Positions 54,403 through 64,000 are shown, counted from the stretch's first letter. The stretch is 64,000 nt of DNA from Atlantibacter hermannii (GCA_900635495.1 LR134136.1:3286001-3350000); one strand, 5' to 3'. Translations and numbers: made by a program. The notes: generated by a model not told the origin, from the sequence alone.

Positions 54403-55844
54403 ACCGCCTCCATCGCCAGTTCGTCGAAAACGTCTTTACCCAGAGAACATTCAGGGCACAGGAAGTTGTCCGGTACGGCGCTCCACGGCGTACCCGGCTG
54501 GACGTCCTGCATCGGCTCACCGACTTCCGGATCGTAAATCCACTGGCAGACGCTGCACTGCATGCAGGGGCCAAGGTCGGCGGCGACAGGCGCGGCAGCG
54601 CTGTCATCCGGCTTCGGTTGCGCTTTAACCGTGGCTTCCGGCAGCGGTGCGAGCGCCCACTGACGTGCGATATCACGACCGTGCTGGCGACACAGTTCCA
54701 GCGCGTCGATGTCCGGACGCCATTTGGCTTTCAGGCTCAGAGACATTTCAAACCCGGCATCCTGTAAGCGGGTGGAAAGACGGTCTACCGCCCCGCCGCT
54801 CCAGCCGTGAGAGCCGAAGGCGCTGGCGCGTTTGTTACGAAAACGCAGCCCGGTCATCTCCTCCACCAGCCCGGCGATTTTCGGCATCATGACGTTGTTC
54901 ATGGTGGATGTCCCTACCAGCACGCCTTTTGAGCGGAAGACGTTGGTCAGGATTTCGTTTTTATCGCTACGCGCTACGTTGAAGATTTTTACCGCTACGT
55001 GCGGGTCGACTTCATTGATGCCCTGCGCGATAGCGTCCGCCATCATGCGCGTGTTGTTGGACATGGTGTCGTAGAAAATAGTGATGCGGTCTTCCTGATA
55101 GTCCGCCGCCCATTTCAGGTACAGCTCGACGATCTGGGTCGGGTTTTCACGCCATACCACACCGTGGGAGGTGGCAATCATATCTACCGGCAGGTTAAAG
55201 CCGAGAATTTCAGTGATTTTTGGCGTCACCAGGCGGCTGAACGGGGTCAGGATATTGGCGTAGTAACGCTGGCACTGCTCAAAAAGCTCCGTCTGATCCA
55301 CTTCGTCGTTAAACAGGCGTTCGTCGCAGTAGTGTTGACCAAAGGCGTCGTTACTGAACAGCACCGCGTCGCCGGTCATATAGGTCATCATACTGTCCGG
55401 CCAGTGCAGCATCGGGGTTTCCACGAAGATCAGTTGTTTGCCGTTGCCGATATCCAGGGTATCGCCGGTTTTGACGACGTGGAAATTCCACTCCGGATGG
55501 TGATGATGACCATTAATGGAATCAATCGCGTTAGCTGTGCAGTAAATGGGGGTGTCCGGGATTTGCATCATCAGTTCGGTCAGCGCGCCCGCATGGTCTT
55601 CTTCGGCGTGGTTAATGATGATGTAGTCAATATCGGCCAGATCGATTTCGCCGCGCAGGTTCTGGACGAACTCGCGGCTGAATTTATGATCAACCGTGTC
55701 AATCAGTACATTTTTTTCTTCACGGATGAGATAGCTGTTATAGCTGCTGCCGCGCAGCGTTTTATATTCGGTGCCGTGAAAATCGCGAACTTCCCAGTCA
55801 CGCTGTCCAACCCAGGAAATGTTGTTCTTAACCAGAATAGCCAT
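54399..55844 (-). CDS. norV: NorV, flavorubredoxin nitric oxide reductase
   Basis: 481 residues, uninterrupted. Beta-lactamase-like diiron domain with HAEEDHAG, then flavodoxin domain (FYDTMSNNTRMMADAI) and C-terminal rubredoxin (CSVCQWIYDP...CPECS). Reduces NO to N2O under anoxia. Upstream lie a sigma54 element and three NorR-like sites, but norR is not adjacent, unlike E. coli where it is divergent. Confidence 0.97.
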   Translation of the reverse strand: MAILVKNNISWVGQRDWEVRDFHGTEYKTLRGSSYNSYLIREEKNVLIDTVDHKFSREFVQNLRGEIDLADIDYIIINHAEEDHAGALTELMMQIPDTPIYCTANAIDSINGHHHHPEWNFHVVKTGDTLDIGNGKQLIFVETPMLHWPDSMMTYMTGDAVLFSNDAFGQHYCDERLFNDEVDQTELFEQCQRYYANILTPFSRLVTPKITEILGFNLPVDMIATSHGVVWRENPTQIVELYLKWAADYQEDRITIFYDTMSNNTRMMADAIAQGINEVDPHVAVKIFNVARSDKNEILTNVFRSKGVLVGTSTMNNVMMPKIAGLVEEMTGLRFRNKRASAFGSHGWSGGAVDRLSTRLQDAGFEMSLSLKAKWRPDIDALELCRQHGRDIARQWALAPLPEATVKAQPKPDDSAAAPVAADLGPCMQCSVCQWIYDPEVGEPMQDVQPGTPWSAVPDNFLCPECSLGKDVFDELAMEAV

Positions 55845-55895
55845 ATCAACCTCTTGTGTTCATGAAATTAAATTCGATTGCGATACAGCTCATAT

Positions 55896-55911
55896 ATCAA
55901 GTTGCGTGCCA
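55896..55911 (-). promoter_or_regulatory. sigma54 promoter of norVW
   Basis: Minus strand TGGCACGCAACTTGAT: perfect -24 box, -12 box TTGA for TTGC, correct spacing, 52 bases before norV. Confidence 0.75.
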
Positions 55912-55966
55912 ACTTTTTAACTATATGATAATTAACAATTTAATTTAAAACATGAACAGAAAGACG

Positions 55967-56022
55967 GTTAAATTGACCATAGCAAAAACAGTCATTATGA
56001 CTATAAAGAGTGTCAAAATGAC
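55967..56022. promoter_or_regulatory. Three NorR enhancer sites of norVW
   Basis: GTTAAATTGAC (55967-55977), GTCATTATGAC (55991-56001) and GTCAAAATGAC (56012-56022); the last two match GTCA-N3-TGAC fully, all fit GT-N7-AC. E. coli norV also has three NorR sites. Confidence 0.88.
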
Positions 56023-56039
56023 TGTTTTAATCACCAGGG

Positions 56040-56898
56040 TTATACGCGATTGATCATTCGCCAGCGGAACCAGATTTGCGCCAGCAGGATCAAAATGCCG
56101 CCGATGATTTTTTGTGTGGGTAAGCGCTCGCCATACCAGATCCCGGCGGCGATCACCGTGAACAGCGGCTCCAGCACCATGATCAGGGCGGCGCTGGCCA
56201 CGGCGGCATATTTCTGCCCCTGCAGCTGCAAGGCGAAGCGCAGGCTGGTCGCGATGAAGATGCTGGCCAGCACCCATAGCGCGATAGAGAGATCAAACGG
56301 CTGGGTGAAATGCTCAAAACTGGCAGTGAGGGCCAGTCCAACGAGGCCAGTCATCATCAACTGGGCGGTCGTGAGCGGGATCAGCGGCACTTCACGGGCG
56401 CAGCGGCTGGTATAGCAAAAGGAGATCGACTGAACCAGCGCGGTCAATAAAAACCACCCCTGGCTGGCATGGAACGACACCGGGCTGTGCAGGCTTAACA
56501 ACGCCAGGCCAATCGCTGCCACCGGCAGGCATTCCCAGTAAGCGCGTGCCGGGCGCACCCGCATCATGACCCAGGCCGTCAACGGCACAAACAGCATGGC
56601 GAGGCTCATAATAAACGCGCCCTCGCCTAACGACGGCGTACTGGAGACCGAGTAGATCCACAAACACATGGTCAACGCCATCCAGAACCCGCTCAGGATC
56701 ACCTGTCGCCACTGATGGCGCGGGATTGGCTGGCCGCGACAAAACGGCAACAGCACCAGCGAGGCGAAGAAAAAGCGTACGCCGAGAAACGCGAACACCG
56801 GCATCCCGGCAATGGCTTCTTTAGAAAAGATCCAGCCGCAGGCGGCAATAAGCGTGGTGGAGGACTAAAAAAAGGTCGGCTTGCCGCTGCCGGTTCAT
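56040..56898 (-). CDS. DMT-superfamily (EamA) transporter (one frameshift)
   Basis: About 285 residues with ten hydrophobic segments arranged as two EamA repeats (GMPVFAFLGVRFFFASLVLL ... AAVASAALIMVLEPLFTVIAAGIWYGE). Start MNRQRQADLF at 56898; an extra base near 56876-56883 splits off the first segment. Substrate unknown. It takes the place that norR has in E. coli, and ends 18 bases before the norV enhancer sites. Confidence 0.83.
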
Positions 56899-57010
56899 GG
56901 GTCGTGCTCCCTGGAATTATCATCTGCCAATCAAACAAGCTTTCGACTTTATAACATTCCGCTAACCTGAACCACTTTACGCCGGGAAAAGATTGGTGGG
57001 GTAAGAAATG

Positions 57011-57034
57011 AAAAAGCGCCCCGACAAGGCGCTT
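57011..57034 (-). terminator. Terminator of the cit operon
   Basis: Minus strand AAGCGCC-TTGTCGG-GGCGCTT followed by TTTC, 17 bases past the citT stop. Confidence 0.88.
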
Positions 57035-57050
57035 CGTGATAAAGAATGAA

Positions 57051-58518
57051 TCAGTTCCAGAGCGCCAGTATCGGCCAACCCACCAGCATCAGCATGGAAA
57101 TATAAATCACGCCGAAAATGGCACCGAGCCGCCAGTAGTCTTTGGACTTCACGTAGCCGCAGCCGTAAATAATAACGCCCGGGCCTGTGGCGTACGGAGT
57201 CAGGCAGCCCATGATGCCGATAGACAACACCAGCAGGATGCACAAATGTTCCATCGGCACGCCGGGGATCCCCTTACCCACGGCCAGTATCACGGGCAGC
57301 ATGGTGGCGGTGTGGGCCGAGAGGCTCGCGAACAGGTAGTGCGCGAAGTAGAACACCAACACAAGGGCGATAACGGTGCCGGTCGGGGAGAAGCCTTCCA
57401 GATGGGTGCTCATGGTTTTGGCAAACCAGTCAATAAAGCCGGAGCGCGTCAGGCCATTTGCCATCACCACCAGCGTCGCCAGGTTTACCAGGGTATTCCA
57501 GGCGCTGTGATAGCGGGTGACCTCTTTCCACGGCACGACGTGCAGCGCCAGCATAAGCGATACCGCCAGCAATCCGACCGCAGTGGCATCAATGGCTTCA
57601 CCACCGAACACCCAGAGCGCCAGGCTCAGCAGCACCAGCCCAATCAGGGTGATCTCTTTTTGCGTGAGCGCGCCCAACTCTTTCAATGCGCCGCTGGCCC
57701 AGCTGGACACTTCTTCGCTGTGGGTTACTTCCGGTTTATACAGCACATAGGATAGCCATGGCGCGACGATCAGCAGAATAATGCCCACCGGTAAAAAGCT
57801 CAGAAACCAGGTGAGCCAGCTTATCTGGATGCCCGCGATTTTACTGACGAACTCCAGTCCCAGCACGTTTGGCGCGGCCCCCGGTAACAAACATTGACGA
57901 ACTAAGACTGGTACTGATCACCATCATCCACATCAAATACCCACCGATGCGGCGTGAAGAGGGATCGTTGGGATGAGAGTTGAACAGCGGCGGCAAGTTT
58001 TTAATCACCGGAAAGACCGTCCCACCGGTACGGGCGGTATTTGACGGCGTGAACGGGGCCAGCAGAATGTCGATGATCACAATGGCATAGCCAAGCGTTA
58101 GCGTGCGCTTGCCCATAAACTTAACCATAAACAGCGCGATACGACGGCCAAGGCCGGTCACTTCATACCCCAGCGCGAAAATAAATGCGCCGAACACCAG
58201 CCATACGGTGGTACTGGAGAATCCCGCCAGCCCCCACTTCAGCGCCTGTTTACCGGCATCGAATTTGGGATCGGCCAACTCAGCGGCGTCAAACAGCAGA
58301 TAATCACTTCCGATAACGCAGATCGTCACCGCAATAAAGCTTATCGCCGTCGCCGGAATAGGCTCCAGAATCATGCCGACAATCATGGCGACGAAGACGG
58401 CAAAATAATGCCAGGCCTGGGGCGGCATGCCATCGGGAACCGGAATGCATAACATGACGCCCATAACCAGCAATGGGGCCAGTAATTTCCATATCTTATC
58501 TTTTGAAGCAGTCATCAC
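57051..58518 (-). CDS. citT: CitT, citrate/succinate antiporter (one frameshift)
   Basis: 488 residues after repair (E. coli 487), DASS family with about 12 segments. PPQAWHYFAVFVAMIVGMILEPIPATAIS, LLAPFTPSNTARTGGTVFP and ATGPGVIIYGCGYVK are nearly identical to E. coli CitT. The five-base run 57878-57882 should be four (VTGAAPNVLGLEF). Exchanges external citrate for internal succinate during citrate fermentation. Last gene of citCDEFXGT. Confidence 0.96.
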
Positions 58519-58524
58519 TGTTAC

Positions 58525-59449
58525 TCATGAAAAGCGTTTACGTGGTAAAGGTTGAGAGGTAAGGGTTGAAATCTGGGCTAAAAACCACGTCACGATCAGC
58601 AGATCGGCGCTGCCGCCTGGGGCTGAGATGGCGGGCTATGCAGGCGTTATCGAAATCAACGAGCCGGTGCAGATCGGCGGCGCGACGAATGCCGCCCTGG
58701 CGCAGAAGCGCGGTTGCCTGGCGTTGCAGCCAGCGCAGGCCGTCGGCACCGCCACGCGAGGCCACATTGGTATCGCCGTTGCGCGCCATCAGCACTAAAA
58801 GCGTGTCGAGCAGCGCAAGCTCTGGATCGACGCCTTGTGAGGTGAGCGTCAGAAAATGCGGCAGGGCGTGTTCACGCACCAGCGGAAAACCCGCTTCAGC
58901 CTCTCCTCGTGCGCCGGTGAGACCAAGCTCCCGGTACAGCCGTTGGCCTGCCGTTTGCCCGGTGTTGTGCTGGATGAGTTCACGCGCGGTCAGCCCTTCG
59001 CAAAACGCTGCCGTAAGGTGACACAACGCCTGCGGCGTGACGGGCAAACGCTGTTGGTATAACCGCCCCGCCGCCGCGCACAGCAGACCCAGCGAAAAGA
59101 TGCTGCCTTTATGGGTATTCACCCCGGCAGTGGCGCGAAACATTGCCGCTTCGCAGGCCATTCCCACGGGACGAATCGCGGCCAATACCTCACGCGTCGG
59201 CAACCCGGCGCTGCAGGCACCCATTTCCACAAAGCGCGGCAACCACAGGCGAATCGCGTCTGCGCTGCGATAAAAGTCCTCAAGCGCCATGTCCGTATGC
59301 GCTCCGCAATTAAAGCGGTCGACAAGCCCGGGCTTGGGTGAAAGATTCACCTCCGCCAGCATGGCGCGCCAGGCGCAGTCGCTGCACCAGCGAACGAAAG
59401 AGGACGGAATAATCGCCTGTTCAAGCGTGAGTTGCGTGTTCGGCATCAT
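58525..59449 (-). CDS. citG: CitG, triphosphoribosyl-dephospho-CoA synthase (one frameshift)
   Basis: About 307 residues. Makes the prosthetic-group precursor of citrate lyase. LSPKPGLVDRFNCGAHTDM, GVNTHKGSIFSLGLL, GARGEAEAGFPLV and ARNGDTNVASRGG are family motifs. An extra base at 58619-58622 breaks the frame just before the conserved GGSADLLIVTWFL; with it removed the gene ends at 58525. Its start overlaps citX by 29 bases. Confidence 0.94.
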
Positions 59450-59963
59450 TGAGACGCGCCTCCATATGGGCCAGCAATTGCGCCAGGGTGTGGGTTTGCT
59501 CGCGTACGCACAGCGCCGCCGGACGCGAACAGATCAGGCAGGTTCTGGGCGGCAGGGAAAACTGCTGACGGCTAAGAATCTCCCCGTGCGGCGTTAACAC
59601 GTCGATATCCCACAGCCTGCCCAGCGGGTGGGTCTGCTCAAGGGAGATGGTGGCTTGCTTCACCGCGGGCGCGGGGGCGTTAATGGCAATCAGCGCTTCC
59701 GGGCCGGTCACGAACGCGAAAGACGCCCGGGCCTTAACCGGCCAGCCGGCGCGGGTCGCCAGGGCGTCCAGCGCCAGAAGACCGTGACTAAATATGCGTC
59801 GGGTGAGATCGCAGTCTTTTACCGGGCCTGGGGCCACCACCGTGAACGAGATCAACGTGACGCCGTGGCGTTGCAGCCACGCCGTTTGCCGCGCCTGGCG
59901 CGCATCACGGCTCGCCAGCAATTCTGGTAACGTCACGGCACGATCCTCGAAGCGCGGCGTCAT
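59421..59963 (-). CDS. citX: CitX, holo-citrate lyase synthase
   Basis: 180 residues (E. coli 183). Transfers the CitG product to CitD. VTLISFTVVAPGPVKDC, GPEALIAINAP, LWDIDVLTPHGEILSR and the CLICSRPAALCVRE cysteine cluster are typical. Separated from citF by three bases. Confidence 0.95.
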   Translation of the reverse strand: MTPRFEDRAVTLPELLASRDARQARQTAWLQRHGVTLISFTVVAPGPVKDCDLTRRIFSHGLLALDALATRAGWPVKARASFAFVTGPEALIAINAPAPAVKQATISLEQTHPLGRLWDIDVLTPHGEILSRQQFSLPPRTCLICSRPAALCVREQTHTLAQLLAHMEARLNDAEHATHA

Positions 59964-59966
59964 GGT

Positions 59967-61479
59967 TTATTCCTTCACCTGATGAACCACATCGATGACC
60001 GAACCGTCGCGATAGCGCACCACGGCGATCACCCGATCGGTAAACGCAATCGGACAGGGATCGCCAGTCAGAAGACGCGCCCGTTCACGCAACCAGTCAA
60101 TGGTGACGATGTGCATCCCGGCCTGTGTCAGGCATTCAGCCAGTTCCGGGCGCGCGGGATTGACGGCAACGCCGTGGTCGGTGACCAGAATGTCGACGCT
60201 TGAGCCCGGCGTAACGCAGGTGGTGACGTTATCCACAAGGGTCGGAATGCGTCCACGCACCAGCGGCGCAACGATTATCGACAACGCTGCTGCCACCGCC
60301 GTGTCGCAATGTCCGCCGGAGGCGCCACGTATCACGCCGTCAGATCCGGTCAGGACGTTGACGTTAAATTCAGTATCGATTTCCAGCGCACTCAGCACCA
60401 CCACGTCGAGACGATCGACGCTCGCCCCTTTAGAACCCCAGTTGGCGTACTGATTGGCGCTGATTTCGATGTGATCAGGATTGCGGGCTAACGATTCGGC
60501 GGCGGCACGGTCAAAACTTTGTACGTCGAGCAGCTTCCTGATAAAGCCCTTTTCGTGGAGATCGACCATCGTGGAGGTGATCCCGCCCAGCGCAAAATCG
60601 GCATACACCTGGCGGGTACGCATTTTGTCTTCCAGGAAGCGCGTCACCGCAAGCGATGCCCCGCCGGTACCGGTTTGCAGCGAAAAGCCGGGTTTAAAGT
60701 AGCCGGAATGGACGATCACCTCCGCCGCATGGCGCGCAATAAGCAGTTCACGGGGATTGGAGGTCATTCGGGTGGCATCGGCACCGATTTTGTCGGCATC
60801 GCCAACCTGGTCGATTTGCACGATCAGATCCACCTGATCCTGTGCAATGCTGGCGGGATGATGCGGATAAGGCAGCAGCGCTTCGGTCAACAGCACCACC
60901 TTGCGGGCATGTTGCGCATCCACTTTGGCATAGCCCAGCGAACCGCAACAGGCGTTGCCGGTATAACCATTGGCGTTACCGAACGGGTCGCAGGACGGGA
61001 CGCCGAGAAACGCCACATCAATGTTCAGTTCGCCGCTTTCCACTAACTGAACGCGACCGCCATGGGAATGGATCTGCACCGGTTCGGCTAATAAGCCGCG
61101 GGAAATCTCTTCCGCCAGCGGCCCGCGCAGCCCGGAGGTATAAATGCGGCTCACGACCTTATTGCGAATATGCTCCACCAGCGGCGCGTGGCAGTCGCTG
61201 AGTGAACTGGACGCCAGCGTCAGGTTTTTAAAACCCATTTCGGCTATAGCGTTCATCACCAGATTCAGCGTTAAATCGCCGCCACGAAAAGCATGGTGAA
61301 AAGAGATGGTCATGCCGTCCTGCAACCCTGAACGGCGAATCGCTTCCTGCAAAGTGTCGCAGCGTTTTTTTATCGCGTGGTTTTTGCGCTTGCTCATTCA
61401 GTTTTGAAACAGGCTCAAATGCCGGATGGATGCCCTTCCCTGCGTTAACCCGCGCCTGCCGTTGTGTATGTTGATGCAT
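59967..61479 (-). CDS. citF: CitF, citrate lyase alpha subunit (one frameshift)
   Basis: 503 residues after repair (E. coli 510). Citrate:acetyl-ACP transferase. SGLQDGMTISFHHAFRGGDL, GFKNLTLASSSLSDCHAPLV, VAFLGVPSCDPFGNANG and QYANWGSKGASVDRLDVVVLS match strongly. The seven-base run 61365-61371 should be six; the N-terminus MHQHTQRQARVNAGKGIHP lies in another frame before it. GAGG precedes the ATG at 61479. Confidence 0.95.
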
Positions 61480-61483
61480 GTTG

Positions 61484-62389
61484 TTATTCCTCACGAATAC
61501 CGGAAAGCGCTGCCCGGGACAGCACCAGATGCGCCCGTTCAATGACCGGGCTATCCACCATCTTGCCGTTGAGCGATACCACGCCCCGCCCTTCCCGTGC
61601 TGCCGCGTCGGCGGCGTCAACGACGCGTTGGGCATGCTCCACCTCCAGTTGGGTGGGCGCGTACAGGTTGTGCAACAGGTCAATCTGGCGCGGGTTGATA
61701 AGCGATTTGCCGTCAAAACCCAGTTGTTTGATATGCGCGGCCTCTTTGAGGAAACCGGCTTCGTTATTGGCATCGGAATAGACGGTATCGAACGCCTGGA
61801 TACCTGCGGCGCGGGCCGCCTGAAGAATGGCGCAGCGCGCAAACAGCAGTTCAGTGCCTTCTGGAGAACGTTCGGTGCGTAAATTGCGCACATAGTCTTC
61901 TGCGCCCAGCGCAATACCGATCAGGCGCGGGGAGGCCTGGGCAATAGCAACGGCCTGGGTAATGCCCTGCGGCGATTCGATGGCGGCCAGCAAGCCGGTG
62001 CTGCCAGGCTCGCGCCCACATTGCGCTTCGATGCGCGCAATGTGGTTTTCGATATCAATCACATCCTGGGCGGTATCGGTTTTAGGCAGACGCACAATAT
62101 CAACGCCGCCGCGCACGACGGCTTCCAGATCCGCCACGCCGTAGTCGGACTCCAGCGCGTTGACCCGCACGATCGTTTCCACATCCTGATACAGCGGATG
62201 CTGAAGCGCGTGGAAAACCAGGCGGCGAGCGGCATCTTTTTCACGCAGGATCACGGAGTCCTCAAGGTCGAACATCAACGCGTCGGCCCGATAGATAAAG
62301 GCATTGCTGACCATGGCGGCATTGGCGCCGGGAACGAACAGCATGCTGCGCCGGGTGCGTGATTTGCGTTGTTGAGCGGTCAGCTTCAT
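61484..62389 (-). CDS. citE: CitE, citrate lyase beta subunit
   Basis: 301 residues from the ATG at 62389 (GGAGG eight bases ahead). Citryl-ACP lyase of the HpcH/HpaI fold: RRSMLFVPGANAAMV, ALMFDLEDSV with magnesium ligands, LLAAIESPQGI, GIALGAEDYVRNLRTERS. The frame extends 26 codons up into citD but without similarity. Confidence 0.96.
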   Translation of the reverse strand: MKLTAQQRKSRTRRSMLFVPGANAAMVSNAFIYRADALMFDLEDSVILREKDAARRLVFHALQHPLYQDVETIVRVNALESDYGVADLEAVVRGGVDIVRLPKTDTAQDVIDIENHIARIEAQCGREPGSTGLLAAIESPQGITQAVAIAQASPRLIGIALGAEDYVRNLRTERSPEGTELLFARCAILQAARAAGIQAFDTVYSDANNEAGFLKEAAHIKQLGFDGKSLINPRQIDLLHNLYAPTQLEVEHAQRVVDAADAAAREGRGVVSLNGKMVDSPVIERAHLVLSRAALSGIREE

Positions 62390-62682
62390 ACATTCGCCTC
62401 CCAGGGTAATGCAGTGATGCCGCAGGCTCGCGCCAGAAGCGTTTCCAGCCGTGCACGCAGGACGCAATCCAGTGCGCCTTTATCATCGATAAACAGCGCA
62501 ACGCCACGGACGTCATAACGCGACAGCACATCCAGCACGGTGGCGCGAATAGCGGTGCCAAACTGTTTTTCCACGCTGCTGTTAATTTGCAGCTCGATAT
62601 CCTGCGAATCGAGAGACGCGATGCGTACCATCACGTCCCCGGATTCCAGGGTGCCAGCAACGGCGGGACGGGTAATTTTCAT
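62386..62682 (-). CDS. citD: CitD, citrate lyase acyl carrier subunit
   Basis: 98 residues, exactly the E. coli length. Carries the triphosphoribosyl-dephospho-CoA group on the Ser in LESGDVMV near residue 14. Overlaps citC and citE by four bases each. Confidence 0.96.
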   Translation of the reverse strand: MKITRPAVAGTLESGDVMVRIASLDSQDIELQINSSVEKQFGTAIRATVLDVLSRYDVRGVALFIDDKGALDCVLRARLETLLARACGITALPWEANV

Positions 62683-63755
62683 GATTCACCTGTTGTTAAT
62701 GCGGATTCGTTTTGAAAGGGTGTTGAACGCACAGCGGGACTCGCCAGCATGCGTTGCAAATAGTGGGCGGTGGGGGGCGGAACCAACTGCCGGATGGTCG
62801 CGAAATCACGTTTGACCAGAAGCTTGCGCACCCACGAGGCGGAAATCGCCGCGCCCTGATATTGCAGACGTTCAATTTCAACCAGTTGCACAGGTGGCGC
62901 GGGATTCGACGGGTCCTGCAGAATGCGCCGCATATCGGCGTTATAGCCGGCGGTGACCTCGCAATAAGGCTCAGTGCCAACGAAGCGATGGGTAATTCCC
63001 AGCGCTGGCGCCAGATGATTGCGGAAAATCTGCAGATCGATTTCGGTATAGCAGTGGTTAATAACGCTTTGTTCTTTAATGAAATAACATGGAAACGTGG
63101 CGCGTGAGATAAGGTATTCCGAGCCGCGATGCACGGTAAGTTTTTCAATGTCTGCTGTACCGGCGCGCACCAGCGCCAGCCGGTCTTCATAGGGGAAACG
63201 CGAGGTGTCTTCTTTCACTAAAAACAGATGCAGCCAGTCGCATTGTGCGGCCGCCTGTTGCACCAGATAACGATGCCCGCGTGTGAAGGGGTTGGCGTTC
63301 ATCACAATGCAGCCGATTTTGTTGCCGTCCCGACGCAGTGTGGTGAGGTAGCTTGCGTACTGCTGAAGGCGGGTGGCATTGTTTTCCATCAGCACCATAA
63401 CGCCCGGCACCTGCGCCAGGGTATAAAAGCCACACTGTTTAAACAGCGCTTCATTCTGGCTTTTGGTATAGATAAATAACTGTGTGCAAAACCGTTCATA
63501 GGCCAGATTTATTAATTCTGTCGCAAGGGTTAGCGCTAATCCTTCGCCGCGTACCGATTCATCAATGGCGACACACTTAATAATATTGCCGGCAAGTCCA
63601 CCGCAGGCGATAAGCCGGTCGTTACGCATTACCGTAATAAATATTTCAACCGTGGTATCAATACTGAGATCGTTTTCTTTCAGGAACTGAATAATCCCGG
63701 CGATTTTTTTATTTTCATTGCGCTTTACCCGTGTGAACACGGTATTGCCAAACAT
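62679..63755 (-). CDS. citC: CitC, citrate lyase ligase
   Basis: 358 residues (E. coli about 352). N-terminal GNAT-like part (SVRGEGLALTLATELINLAYE) followed by a nucleotidyl-transferase domain with VMNANPFTRGHRYLV (HxGH-type site) and ISASWVRKLL. Acetylates the CitD prosthetic group with ATP and acetate. First gene of the operon; in E. coli the citAB sensor pair is divergent, probably beyond the right edge here. Confidence 0.95.
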   Translation of the reverse strand: MFGNTVFTRVKRNENKKIAGIIQFLKENDLSIDTTVEIFITVMRNDRLIACGGLAGNIIKCVAIDESVRGEGLALTLATELINLAYERFCTQLFIYTKSQNEALFKQCGFYTLAQVPGVMVLMENNATRLQQYASYLTTLRRDGNKIGCIVMNANPFTRGHRYLVQQAAAQCDWLHLFLVKEDTSRFPYEDRLALVRAGTADIEKLTVHRGSEYLISRATFPCYFIKEQSVINHCYTEIDLQIFRNHLAPALGITHRFVGTEPYCEVTAGYNADMRRILQDPSNPAPPVQLVEIERLQYQGAAISASWVRKLLVKRDFATIRQLVPPPTAHYLQRMLASPAVRSTPFQNESALTTGES

Positions 63756-63885
63756 AGGTATATCCCTGCGCTATGTATAGATGAAAAAAAATGTTAATGG
63801 ACTGCTACAATCAACAAAAACCCGGTGATGTCGCGGTTTGCATTGACGCATGGGAAGACAGGAAAATGGTAAGCACTATTTTAAA

Positions 63886-63908
63886 TGTGAATATTGATAT
63901 ATTTCACA
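63886..63908. repeat. Inverted repeat TGTGAA-N11-TTCACA before citC
   Basis: Six-base arms about 130 bases above citC. CRP-like half-sites, but the spacer is longer than in a CRP site, so the ligand is unknown. Confidence 0.4.
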
Positions 63909-63936
63909 AAGCGCCAGGAGATTAAAATAGACTTTA

Positions 63937-64000
63937 TGGTTTTTATTTGGTTAATTAATTTCCACTCGATCGGCTTCGTGGTTTTTATTTGTTTAATTGA
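63937..64000. promoter_or_regulatory. AT-rich direct repeats before citC, probable CitB sites
   Basis: A 22-base block starting TGGTTTTTATTT at 63937-63958 recurs at 63979-64000 with two substitutions, 42 bases apart (four helical turns). Each ends in TTAATTAA or TTAATTGA. CitB/DpiA is known to bind AT-rich sites between citC and citAB. Confidence 0.6.

Noticed and set aside
63886..63908. CRP site before citC
   Set aside because: The TGTGA and TCACA halves are 13 bases apart instead of six.

Overview
The window is chromosomal DNA from a facultatively anaerobic member of the Enterobacteriaceae. Proteins closely resemble E. coli HypABCD, NikABCDE, NikR, FdhF, HyfA-J, HycI, NorVW and CitCDEFXGT in sequence and length. 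The mix of a complete hyf (hydrogenase-4) operon, a tna operon, a citrate lyase operon and a Cys-type formate dehydrogenase suits the Klebsiella/Kosakonia/Phytobacter/Kluyvera neighbourhood, but I cannot fix the genus from sequence alone. Base quality matters: at least 37 single-base indels, 29 of them insertions and most in runs of one base, break 22 otherwise well-conserved genes. I treat these as probable sequencing errors, give full reconstructed gene spans, and note each break.

Layout. 1-2022 (minus): hypABC and part of hypD (NiFe-hydrogenase maturation) behind a sigma54 promoter. 2283-4037 (minus): an unusual three-gene operon of a Tat-exported transglutaminase-like protein, a MerT-like membrane protein and a MerP-like periplasmic protein. 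4512-9562 (plus): nikABCDE nickel importer with NikR and FNR sites. 9754-12070: fdhF, selenocysteine formate dehydrogenase H, with sigma54 promoter, in-frame TGA140 and SECIS hairpin. 12174-22996 (minus): ten-gene sugar/polyol operon with a ribose-type ABC importer, GatYZ aldolase, GatD-like dehydrogenase, mutarotase, aldo-keto reductase, FGGY kinase and DeoR-type regulator. 23353-26404 (minus): tnaC-tnaA-tnaB. 26734-31306 (plus): a membrane formate dehydrogenase of FdnGHI/FdoGHI type with Cys196 instead of selenocysteine. 31399-32125 (minus): yeaR-ygbA behind a sigma54 promoter and NorR-like sites. 32409-50194: a self-contained formate hydrogenlyase-2 island with a Cys140 FdhF paralogue, hydN, a formate channel, hyfR, hyfABCDEFGHIJ and hycI. 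50482-50925: nikR with a His-rich tail. 51183-53180: BCCT transporter. 53268-55844: norVW with NorR sites but no adjacent norR. 56040-56898: DMT transporter. 57051-63755: citCDEFXGT, with AT-rich direct repeats upstream to the window edge.

How it fits together. Most of the window serves fermentative formate, hydrogen and nickel metabolism. Formate passes through the channel to either a Sec or a Cys FdhF; HydN and Hyf proteins carry electrons to the NiFe subunit HyfG. Nickel comes through NikABCDE, controlled by NikR, and is inserted by HypABCD; HycI trims HyfG. Five of these transcription units (hypA, fdhF, hydN-fdhF2, foc, hyfA) have recognisable sigma54 -24/-12 elements, and four share upstream TGACA/TGTCG elements that probably bind FhlA/HyfR. 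A second sigma54 group, norVW and yeaR-ygbA, shares the 11-base NorR site GTCATTATGAC, which suggests one nitric-oxide response covering both.
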